Assembly (NCBI GenBank): GCA_038258425.1
Contig: JBBSPV010000065.1
Location: 1 to 12,661 of the forward strand
DNA length: 12,661 nt
From: DATLGB01 sp038258425
GTDB taxonomy: Bacteria > Actinomycetota > Thermoleophilia > Solirubrobacterales > Solirubrobacteraceae
Direction of reading: 5' to 3'
The position numbers were made by a program, and so were the translations under genes. Below are positions 1 through 7,310 of this stretch, piece by piece. The notes beneath the pieces are model-generated. The model worked only from the letters and a program-made list of their open reading frames with translations, was not told the DNA's origin and made no database searches. The number at the start of each line of letters is the position of its first letter. Position 1 is the first letter of the stretch.

Positions 1-2
1 AG

Positions 3-671
3 CCGCGCGGCGCCGCCCCGCGGCTGCGCGGCGCGTCGCTCGTGGTCGCGCGCGGCGAGGTCGTCGCGCTGATGGGCGCCAACGGCGCCGGCAAGTCGAC
101 GCTGCTGCGCCTGGCCGCCGGCCTCGACACGCCGACGCGCGGGCGCGTGCGCGCGGCCGGCCGCGTGGCGCTGCTGCTGCCGACGCCCGGCGACTACGCG
201 CTGCACGACCGCGTCGGCGACGAGCTCGACGGGGACGCGCTGCTCGGCGCCGGCCTCGCCCACCTCGCCGACCGCCACCCGCGCGACCTCTCCGGCGGGG
301 AGCGCCAGCGCCTCGCGCTCGCCATCGTCATGGCCGGCGAGCCGCCCGCGTCCCTCCTGCTCGACGAGCCGACGCGCGGCATGGACCACGCCGCCAAGTC
401 CGCCCTCGCCGTCGACCTGTGCGCGCTGAGCGCGACCGGCACGGGGATCGTCCTCGCCACCCACGACGCCGAGCTCGCCGTCCAGATCGCCGCCCGCACC
501 GTGCTGCTCGGCGGCGGCCAGGTGCTCGCGGACGCCCCCACCGCGGAGGTCCTCGGCGGCGGCTGGTACTTCGCGACGCAGACCGCGCGCATCCTCTCCG
601 GCGCGGCCCTCACCCCCGAGGCGGGCGCCGAGCTGCTGCGCGCCCCCGAGCCCGCCGGGGCGGCGTCGTGA
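3..671 (+). CDS. ECF-type ABC transporter ATP-binding protein, 3' part (5' end outside window)
   Basis: ATPase that would power an energy-coupling-factor (vitamin or metal) importer. The frame is open to the window edge and the residues before the first GTG (position 42) read as normal ABC-domain sequence (LRGASLVV), so the gene starts upstream. It may be the second half of a fused EcfA1-EcfA2 protein. Counting from the GTG at 42: Walker A GANGAGKST at 12-20, signature LSGGERQRL at 83-91, Walker B SLLLDEP at 104-110, D-loop near 115, switch His 141 (ATHD). The Q-loop is odd: in the stretch LLLPTPGD the usual Gln aligns with Pro 47. The C-terminal tail (WYFATQTARI) resembles CbiO/EcfA-type tails. 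The stop overlaps the next gene's GTG by four bases (GTGA), suggesting translational coupling to the S-component fusion. The family is secure; the substrate is unknown. Confidence 0.85.
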   Translation, partial: PRGAAPRLRGASLVVARGEVVALMGANGAGKSTLLRLAAGLDTPTRGRVRAAGRVALLLPTPGDYALHDRVGDELDGDALLGAGLAHLADRHPRDLSGGERQRLALAIVMAGEPPASLLLDEPTRGMDHAAKSALAVDLCALSATGTGIVLATHDAELAVQIAARTVLLGGGQVLADAPTAEVLGGGWYFATQTARILSGAALTPEAGAELLRAPEPAGAAS

Positions 672-2443
672 GCTGGGCGGCCGGCTCGCTCGCGATCGTC
701 GTGGCTGCGCTCGGCGCCGGCTTCGCCTGGTGGGAGCGCACCCGGCCCCCGTCGCGGCTGCTCGCGCTCGTGGCGACGCTCGCCGCGCTCGCGGTGGCGG
801 GCCGCATCGCCTTCGCGCCGATTCCCAACGTCAAGCCGACGACGGACATCGTCCTGTTCGCCGGCTTCGCCCTCGGCGCCGCCCCCGGCTTCGCCACCGG
901 CGCGGTCACCGCCCTGGTCTCCAACCTGTTCTTCGGCCAGGGGCCCTGGACGCCGTGGCAGATGGTCGCGTGGGGGCTGGTCGGCGTCCTCGGCGCCGGT
1001 CTGGCCGCCGCGACGCGCCACCGCCGGCCCGGCCGCGTGACGCTCGCCGCCGCATGCGCGGTCGCCGGCCTCGGCTTCGGGGTCATCATGGACGTCTACG
1101 AGTGGCTGACCTTCCAGTCCACCCACACCGCCGCGACCTACGCTGCCACCGCCTCGACCTCGCTGCCCTTCAACCTCGCCCACGTGCTCGGCAACGTCAT
1201 CTTCTGCCTCGCCTTCGGCCCCGCCCTGGTGGCCGCCCTCCAGCGCTTCCGCGCCCGTCTCGACGTCCGGTGGCTGCCCGCCGCCGCGGCCGTCTCCGTG
1301 CTCGTCTGCGTCGTGGCGGCCGGCCTCGCCGCCGCGCCGAGCGCCCGGGCCGCCGCCCCGGCGGCGTCCGTGCGCTACCTCGAGCGCGCCCAGAATCCCG
1401 ACGGCGGCTTCGGCGGCGCGCCCGGCCAGGCCTCCAGCGGCCTGCACACGGGCTGGGCGGCGCTCGGCCTCGCCGCCGCCGGGCGCAACCCCGCGGACGT
1501 CAGCACGCGCGGGCGCAGCGTCCTGGACCACCTCGCGGCGACGTCGCGCTCGGTCTCCGACCTCGGCGAGATCGAGCGAACGATCCTCGTCCTCGGCGCG
1601 GCCGGCCGCGACCCTCGGGCCTTCGCCGGCCGCGACCTCGTGGCGGAGCTCGCTGCCAAGCAGTCCGGCCGCGGGGCCTTGGCGGGCCGGGTCAACACGA
1701 CGGCCTTCGGCGTCCTGGCCCTGCGAGCCGCCGGCCGGCGGACGCGCGACAGGGCCGTGCGGCGGGCGACGGCCTGGCTCGCGCGCCAGGCCAACCGTGA
1801 CGGCGGGTTCAACTTCGCCGGCCGCGGCGGCCAGTCCGGGATCGACGACACGGCCGCGGCGGTCGAGGGACTCGTGGCCGGCGGGCGGCGCGGCACCCGG
1901 CCGGTGCGGCGCGCCGTCGCCTTCCTGCGGCGCCGGCAGAACGCCGACGGCGGCTTCCCGCTGACGCCCGGCTCGGCCTCCAACGCCCAATCGACGGCCT
2001 TCGCCGTCCAGGGCCTGATCGCCGCGGGGCGCCGCCCGGGCGGCGTGCGCCGCCGGGGGTCGCGGAGCCCGACGGGCTACCTGCGCTCCCTCGTCGGGCC
2101 GAGCGGCGCGGTGCGCTACTCGCGGACCTCGACGCAGACGCCGGTGTGGGTCACGTCACAGGTCGTGGCCGCGCTCGCCGGCCGCGCGTTCCCGCTCCCG
2201 CGGGTGCCCCGCACCACGCGGGCCCGGGCCCCGGCGGCCATCCCGGCGGCTCCGAGCGCGACCGCCACGGCCACCGCGACGGCCACCCCGGGCGCCCGCG
2301 CCCGCGCAGAACGGCCGGTGACCGCAGTTGAGCGTCGAGGGGACACGAAACCCCGGTCACCCGCCCTTTCGGCCCGCCGCGTACGGGCCGCGGGGGCCGC
2401 CGCGGCGCTCGCGTTCGCGGTGCTCACGGGCGCTTCCGTCTGA
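668..2443 (+). CDS. ECF transporter S component fused to a prenyltransferase/terpene-cyclase-like alpha-toroid
   Basis: 591 aa from a GTG that overlaps the upstream ATPase stop. Residues 1-200 look like a multi-helix ECF substrate-binding module: PNVKPTTDIVLFAGFALG at 53-70 and a FFGQGPWTPWQM motif at 88-99, followed by hydrophobic helices. Residues about 201-230 are a second signal-peptide-like hydrophobic stretch ending ARAAA. Residues about 233-505 are repeat units with QNPDGGF (242-248), QANRDGGF (374-381) and QNADGGF (424-430) plus degenerate copies, as in terpene cyclase/prenyltransferase barrels. An Ala-Thr linker (531-540) and a C-terminal hydrophobic helix (about 572-589) follow. Inferred topology: membrane S module, extracytoplasmic barrel, C-terminal anchor. 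A single IDDTA (392-396) recalls the cyclase DxDDTA motif but lacks its first Asp. The role may be capture and import of a bulky ligand, perhaps a corrinoid; this is unproven. Isoprenoid cyclase activity seems unlikely. Confidence 0.75.
   Translation: MSWAAGSLAIVVAALGAGFAWWERTRPPSRLLALVATLAALAVAGRIAFAPIPNVKPTTDIVLFAGFALGAAPGFATGAVTALVSNLFFGQGPWTPWQMVAWGLVGVLGAGLAAATRHRRPGRVTLAAACAVAGLGFGVIMDVYEWLTFQSTHTAATYAATASTSLPFNLAHVLGNVIFCLAFGPALVAALQRFRARLDVRWLPAAAAVSVLVCVVAAGLAAAPSARAAAPAASVRYLERAQNPDGGFGGAPGQASSGLHTGWAALGLAAAGRNPADVSTRGRSVLDHLAATSRSVSDLGEIERTILVLGAAGRDPRAFAGRDLVAELAAKQSGRGALAGRVNTTAFGVLALRAAGRRTRDRAVRRATAWLARQANRDGGFNFAGRGGQSGIDDTAAAVEGLVAGGRRGTRPVRRAVAFLRRRQNADGGFPLTPGSASNAQSTAFAVQGLIAAGRRPGGVRRRGSRSPTGYLRSLVGPSGAVRYSRTSTQTPVWVTSQVVAALAGRAFPLPRVPRTTRARAPAAIPAAPSATATATATATPGARARAERPVTAVERRGDTKPRSPALSARRVRAAGAAAALAFAVLTGASV
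2258..2287 (+). repeat. Low-complexity Ala-Thr repeat within the ECF/toroid gene
   Basis: Five tandem Ala-Thr dipeptide codons (GCN ACN) encode residues 531-540 between the barrel domain and the C-terminal hydrophobic helix. The Ala/Pro/Thr-rich surroundings look like an extended extracytoplasmic stalk. Copy number could vary between strains. Confidence 0.7.
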
Positions 2444-2466
2444 ACGCAGTCGTACGGGCGTTCGTA

Positions 2467-2481
2467 TACGGTCGCCGCGGC
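2467..2481 (+). promoter_or_regulatory. Candidate -10 element giving a leaderless pntAA transcript
   Basis: TACGGT at 2467-2472 fits the actinobacterial TANNNT -10 pattern and lies nine bases before the pntAA ATG. No purine-rich Shine-Dalgarno sequence precedes that ATG, so transcription from about the A of the ATG is plausible. I see no convincing -35. The 38-base spacer after the previous stop contains nothing else I can name. Confidence 0.4.
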
Positions 2482-3633
2482 ATGAGGATCGGGATCCCGA
2501 AGGAGACCGCCGCCGGCGAGCGCCGCGTGGCCATGGTCCCCGACGTCGCTCGGCGGCTCACCGGCGCCGGCCACGAGGTGCTCGTGGAGCGGGGCGCCGG
2601 CGTCCGGGCCGCGATCCCCGACGCCGCGCTGGAACAGGCCGGCGCGGTTCTCGCCGACGCCGGCGCCGTCTGGGGCGCCGACGTCGTGGCCAAGGTCGCC
2701 CGGCCCGACGAGGCGGAGAGCGGGCGGCTGACCGGCGACTCCGTCCTCATCGGCTTCCTGAACCCGCTCGGCGGCGGCTCCTCGATGCGCACGCTCGCCG
2801 GCTCGGGGGCGACGACGTTCGCCATGGAGGCCGTGCCGCGCATCTCGCGCGCCCAGTCCATGGATGCCCTCTCGAGCCAGGCGACGGTCGGTGGCTACCT
2901 CGCCGTCCTCATCGCCGCGCGCGAGATGCCCCGCTTCTTCCCGATGCTCATGACCGCCGCCGGGACGATCCCGCCCGCCCAGGTGCTGGTGCTCGGCGCC
3001 GGCGTGGCCGGGCTGCAGGCCATCGCCACCGCGCGCCGGCTCGGGGCCGTGGTCACCGGCTTCGACGTCCGCTCGGCCGTCAAGGAGCAGGTCCAGTCGC
3101 TCGGTGCGCGGTTCTTCGAGGTCGAGGGCCTCGGGGACGCGGAGGGCTCGGGCGGCTACGCCCGGGAGCTCACGGCGCAGGAGCAGGAGATCCAGCGGCA
3201 GGCGCTCGCCGTGCAGATGGGCAAGACCGACGTCATCGTGACCACCGCGCTGATCCCGGGCCGGCCGGCGCCCAAGCTCGTCTCCGCCGACGCCGTGGCC
3301 GGCATGAAGCCCGGCTCGGTGGTCGTCGACCTCGCCGGCGAGCAGGGCGGCAACTGCGAGCTGTCGCAGCCGGGGGAGACGGTCACGACCGACAACGGGG
3401 TGATCGTCGCCGCGCCGCTGAACCTCCCGAGCGAGATGGCCGAGCACGCGTCGCAGCTCTACGCGAAGAACGTCCAGTCGCTGCTCGAGCTCATGACGGG
3501 GGATGAGGGCCGCCTCGAGCTCGACTTCGAGGACGAGATCATCCGCGGCGCCTGCATCACGCGTGGCGGCGAGATCGTCCACGAGGCCGCCAGGAGCGCC
3601 GCCGAAGGCGACCGCGGGGCCGAGGGGAGCTGA
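2482..3633 (+). CDS. pntAA: NAD(P) transhydrogenase subunit alpha part 1 (NAD(H)-binding domain I)
   Basis: 383 aa soluble peripheral subunit of the proton-translocating transhydrogenase. It binds NAD(H) and passes hydride to NADP+ held by PntB, using the proton gradient. Evidence: N-terminal IGIPKE and RRVAMVP typical of the alanine dehydrogenase/PntA fold; the RISRAQSMD segment (120-128), where R120, Q125 and D128 match the family RQD loop (R127, Q132, D135 in Rhodospirillum rubrum); Rossmann glycines VLGAGVAGLQA (170-180) with FDVR at 194-197; mobile-loop Tyr 226; and the C-terminal APLNLPSEMAEHAS stretch (311-324). It ends where domain I ends, so this is the split three-gene form rather than the fused E. 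coli alpha subunit. First gene of pntAA-pntAB-pntB; the next start lies two bases after its stop. Confidence 0.95.
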   Translation: MRIGIPKETAAGERRVAMVPDVARRLTGAGHEVLVERGAGVRAAIPDAALEQAGAVLADAGAVWGADVVAKVARPDEAESGRLTGDSVLIGFLNPLGGGSSMRTLAGSGATTFAMEAVPRISRAQSMDALSSQATVGGYLAVLIAAREMPRFFPMLMTAAGTIPPAQVLVLGAGVAGLQAIATARRLGAVVTGFDVRSAVKEQVQSLGARFFEVEGLGDAEGSGGYARELTAQEQEIQRQALAVQMGKTDVIVTTALIPGRPAPKLVSADAVAGMKPGSVVVDLAGEQGGNCELSQPGETVTTDNGVIVAAPLNLPSEMAEHASQLYAKNVQSLLELMTGDEGRLELDFEDEIIRGACITRGGEIVHEAARSAAEGDRGAEGS

Positions 3634-3635
3634 CC

Positions 3636-4003
3636 GTGGAGCTCGTCACGGAGATCGCCATCCTCGTCCTGGCCGCGTTCGTCGGCTTCGAGGTCATCTC
3701 GAAGGTCCCGAACACCCTGCACACGCCACTGATGTCGGGAACGAACGCGATCCACGGCATCGTCATCCTCTCGGGCCTGCTCGTGATCGGGCCCGCGGAG
3801 GGCTTCCTCAGCGACCTGCTGTGCGTGATCGCCATCGCCTTCGGGACGATCAACGTCGTCGGCGGCTTCCTCGTCACGGACCGGATGCTCGCGATGTTCA
3901 AGGGCAAGAAGGCCGTCGGGGGCCGCGAAGCGCCGCCGGTGGCGACCGAAGCGAGACCGACGGTCGAGCCGGCCGCCGAGGACGAGGACGAGGACGCGCC
4001 GGC

Positions 4004-4007
<4 letters not shown>
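3636..4007 (+). CDS. pntAB: NAD(P) transhydrogenase subunit alpha part 2 (membrane)
   Basis: 123 aa, GTG start preceded by a good Shine-Dalgarno sequence (GAGGGGAG at 3622-3629). It supplies alpha-side helices of the proton-conducting membrane domain II. The family signature KVPNTLHTPLMSGTNAIHG sits at 23-41, followed by two further hydrophobic segments (about 42-58 and 64-86) and the usual VTDRMLAMFKGKK end (85-97). His 40 in NAIHG is at a position where, as I recall, E. coli PntA has Ser and where the Thermus-type enzyme carries its membrane His. The last 25 or so residues form an Ala/Pro/Asp/Glu-rich tail beyond the usual family end. The gene ends in a four-base ATGA overlap with pntB. Confidence 0.93.
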
Positions 4008-5428
<1,421 letters not shown>

Positions 5429-5502
5429 GGCGCGAATCGTCGCGCGGACACGGCGGGCGGTCGCGGGGCCGGTCGAGCGCGACGGCCGGACAGCGCGGGC
5501 GG

Positions 5503-5537
5503 GTCACGTTGCGCATGGTGAGCATGCGAATCGTGAC
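5503..5537. terminator. Palindromic hairpin between convergent pntB and MOSC genes
   Basis: Arms 5503-5517 and 5523-5537 pair at 13 of 15 positions around a five-base GTGAG loop: outer GTCACG/CGTGAC and inner CGCATG/CATGCG, separated by a T-A pair between two mismatches. It lies between two converging genes, so a bidirectional terminator is the simplest reading. There is no T-tract on either side, so an operator is an alternative. Confidence 0.5.
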
Positions 5538-5559
5538 GCGCGACCCGACGACGGCGACG

Positions 5560-5583
5560 CGCATCGCGCCTCACGGCGATGCG
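5560..5583. terminator. Second hairpin overlapping the MOSC gene stop
   Basis: CGCATCGC at 5560-5567 is perfectly complementary to GCGATGCG at 5576-5583 with an eight-base loop containing the minus-strand stop codon. It could assist termination of either converging gene. No T-tract is present, and chance hairpins are common at this base composition. Confidence 0.3.
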
Positions 5584-6296
5584 ACGGTCGCGCCCTCACC
5601 CTCCCGCACGGTGCCCGGCGTCTCGACCCGGGCGTTGATCCCGAACCGCATGCCGTGCTCGGCCACGAGGTGCTTGAGCAGCTCGGGCCACTTGGCCTGG
5701 GTGTCCGGGTCGCGCGTCGGGATCACGCAGCGCTCGCACGGGTGCAGCAGCCGCAGGACGACGCCGCCCTCGAGCTCGATTCGCCCGCCCTCCCAGCCGA
5801 GCTCGGCCCAGGCGGGGGCGTCGAGCTCGAGGTGGAGGTTCGTCCGCCAGCGCCGCGGGTCGATGCGCGCGCCGAGCTCGGCCTCGAGCGCCGCGTGGGT
5901 CGCCCGGGTCGTGACCAGCAGGGAGCGCTCGAGGTCCTGCTGGCCGCCGACGTCGCGCCGCAGGGACACCGGGCGCTCGAGGTCGGCGGACAGGCGCTCG
6001 GCCAGGCCCGCGTCGTCCCAGCCGGCGCGCGCCCCGTCCGGGGCGACGAGCGTCGGGGTGGGCGGGGCCTCGGGGGCGAGCGCGGCGCCGTCGGCCGCGT
6101 AGCCGGCGCGCCAGGCGAGCAGGCGCGGCGCCTCGCGGGCGGTGAGCCAGCGCGGGCCGCGGCGGTGCACGAACCAGACTGCGTGGGTGCGGTCCCCGGC
6201 CGCCCCGCGCCCGTCCACGCGCAGCGCCTCCACGCGCTCGCCGGCCATGGACTTGACCGGGAAGCGCCAGAGCTCGGACACGGTCCCGGCGGGCAC
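5571..6296 (-). CDS. MOSC domain-containing protein (YcbX/mARC-like)
   Basis: 241 aa from the GTG at 6296. The N-terminal beta-barrel motif VSELWRFPVKSM (6-17), then a GDRTHAVW segment (34-41), RRWRTNLHLE (148-157) and HPCERCVIPTRDPDTQ (185-200) are those of MOSC_N plus MOSC proteins. In this family the cysteine-containing loop binds molybdenum cofactor or sulfur. Cys 187 and Cys 190 are both present; the usual final Gly of the DPxTG motif is Gln here. There is no ferredoxin domain, so it would need a partner reductase if it is an oxidoreductase. In-frame GTG codons at 6305 and 6281 are alternative starts. I favour 6296 because a TACCGT -10-like element (6309-6304) lies seven bases upstream, consistent with leaderless initiation. 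The open frame runs far upstream across folP and the Rho gene, but that part is a GC-rich shadow. Confidence 0.8.
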   Translation of the reverse strand: MPAGTVSELWRFPVKSMAGERVEALRVDGRGAAGDRTHAVWFVHRRGPRWLTAREAPRLLAWRAGYAADGAALAPEAPPTPTLVAPDGARAGWDDAGLAERLSADLERPVSLRRDVGGQQDLERSLLVTTRATHAALEAELGARIDPRRWRTNLHLELDAPAWAELGWEGGRIELEGGVVLRLLHPCERCVIPTRDPDTQAKWPELLKHLVAEHGMRFGINARVETPGTVREGEGATVASP

Positions 6297-6323
6297 CGCC
6301 CCCACGGTATCTAGGCTCGCCGG
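6294..6323. promoter_or_regulatory. Overlapping divergent promoters of the MOSC and folP-like genes
   Basis: Plus strand: TAGGCT at 6312-6317 (TANNNT) lies six bases before the folP-like ATG. Minus strand: TACCGT at 6309-6304 lies seven bases before the GTG at 6296. Neither start has a Shine-Dalgarno sequence. The two -10 elements are only two bases apart, so RNA polymerase could probably serve only one direction at a time. Confidence 0.4.
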
Positions 6324-7223
6324 ATGGACCCTCTCGTCCTGCGGGCGCGCGAGCTGACCCTCGACCTCACGGACCGCCCGCTGGTCATGGGGGTGCTCAA
6401 CGCGACGCCCGACTCGTTCTCCGACGGCGGGGCGCAGCGGACACTCGACGAGCGGCTGCGCCGGGGCGAGGCGCTGCTGGCGGCCGGGGCCGACCTGCTC
6501 GACGTCGGCGGCGAGTCCAACGTCACCCACCGCCCGCCCGTCGGGGTGGAGGAGGAGCTCGAGCGCGTCGGCGCGCTGATCGAGGGCCTCGCCGGCCGGC
6601 TCGGCGCGCTCGTCTCCGTCGACACCTACAAGCCGCCCGTCGCCGAGGCCGCCCTGGCCGCCGGCGCGCGGATCGTCAACGACATCTCCGGCCTCGCCGA
6701 CCTCGGGCTCGCCGACCTGTGCGCCCGCTCCGGCGCCGGGCTCGTGGTCATGCACACCCCCGTGCCGCCGAAGCGGCAGCGCCACGACGAGGCGGCCTAC
6801 GCGGATCCGGCGGCCGAGGTCGTCGGCTGGCTGCGCGAGCGGCTCGCGGTCGCGGTCGCCCGCGGCGTCGCGGCCGAGCAGGTCGTGCTCGACCCGGGGC
6901 CCGACTTCGGCAAGACGCCGGCCCAGAGCGTGGCCGTCCTGCGCGGACTGCCCGAGCTCGTCGCCCTCGGCCGGCCGGTGCTGCTCGCCGTCTCGCGCAA
7001 GGACTTCGTCGGCGCCCTCACGCACCGGCGCCCGCGCGAGCGCCTGGCCGGCACGCTCGCCGCCGTCGGGTTCGGCGTGGCCGCCGGCGCTCGGATCCTG
7101 CGCGTCCACGACGTCGCCGAGGTGCGTGACTTCCTCGCCGTGGGGGCGGCGCTCGCAGGCGTCGCCGAGGTCGATCCGGGGCTGCGCGTCCCGGACGCCC
7201 TGCGCCGCGAGGCGCCGGTGTAG
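6324..7223 (+). CDS. folP: Dihydropteroate synthase (variant loop)
   Basis: 299 aa TIM-barrel enzyme that would join 4-aminobenzoate to the pterin pyrophosphate in folate synthesis. Motifs: MGVLNATPDSFSDGG (22-36), DVGGES (60-65), VSVDT (97-101), IVNDISG (117-123), VVMH (141-144), VLDPGPDFGKTP (188-199), AVSRKDF (222-228) and LRVHDV (259-264). The pterin-site residues look intact. The pABA-side loop does not: the family's GGESTRPG reads GGESNVTHRPP (62-72), and the usual MHMQGTP reads MHTPVPP (143-149). This could be a clade-specific form or a paralogue with a shifted role. No other folate gene is adjacent. The start is set by TAGGCT six bases upstream, suggesting a leaderless message. I am sure of the family, less of the exact substrate. 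Confidence 0.85.
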   Translation: MDPLVLRARELTLDLTDRPLVMGVLNATPDSFSDGGAQRTLDERLRRGEALLAAGADLLDVGGESNVTHRPPVGVEEELERVGALIEGLAGRLGALVSVDTYKPPVAEAALAAGARIVNDISGLADLGLADLCARSGAGLVVMHTPVPPKRQRHDEAAYADPAAEVVGWLRERLAVAVARGVAAEQVVLDPGPDFGKTPAQSVAVLRGLPELVALGRPVLLAVSRKDFVGALTHRRPRERLAGTLAAVGFGVAAGARILRVHDVAEVRDFLAVGAALAGVAEVDPGLRVPDALRREAPV

Positions 7224-7228
7224 TGCTC

Positions 7229-7234
7229 TAGGCT
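7229..7234 (+). promoter_or_regulatory. Candidate -10 element (TAGGCT) before the Rho-like gene
   Basis: Identical to the TAGGCT found before the folP-like gene, including the preceding C (CTAGGCT). It would start transcription around 7240-7241, giving a leader of about 70 bases. No clear -35 is visible. Confidence 0.4.
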
Positions 7235-7236
7235 TC

Positions 7237-7302
7237 ACCTCCTGGTTGCCGGCCGCTGCGCACAACGCGGCCGGGCGCCTTCCGACCATCACCCCAGGAG
7301 GT
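7237..7302 (+). promoter_or_regulatory. Leader with anti-Shine-Dalgarno helix before the Rho-like gene
   Basis: ACCTCCTGG at 7237-7245 is perfectly complementary to CCAGGAGGT at 7294-7302, the strong Shine-Dalgarno sequence eight bases before the ATG. Between them CCGGCCGC (7249-7256) pairs with GCGGCCGG (7267-7274) around a ten-base loop. The folded leader would therefore be an eight-bp hairpin inside a nine-bp helix that hides the ribosome-binding site. If the transcript begins at about 7240, only the last six of the nine anti-SD bases would be transcribed. The inner hairpin could alternatively end the folP transcript. Confidence 0.55.
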
Positions 7303-7310
7303 ACCGCTCC

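Noticed and set aside
419..667. Extension of the ECF/toroid protein upstream to an ATG at 419
   Set aside because: The extension is Arg-rich and overlaps the ATPase gene in another frame. The GTG at 668 gives a clean membrane N-terminus and a typical GTGA overlap.
1835..1860. IDDTA in the toroid domain as a squalene-hopene cyclase active site
   Set aside because: The first Asp of DxDDTA is missing and no other cyclase catalytic motif is evident. The domain is also short and membrane-tethered in a transporter context.
194..1990. 598-codon minus-strand frame antisense to the ECF genes
   Set aside because: Low-complexity Arg/Gly/Glu/Ala product with no recognisable domain, fully covered by real plus-strand genes.
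5430..5445. GCGCGA/TCGCGC hairpin just after the pntB stop
   Set aside because: Only six base pairs with a four-base loop and no T-tract; expected by chance at this composition. The larger palindrome at 5503-5537 is the better terminator candidate.
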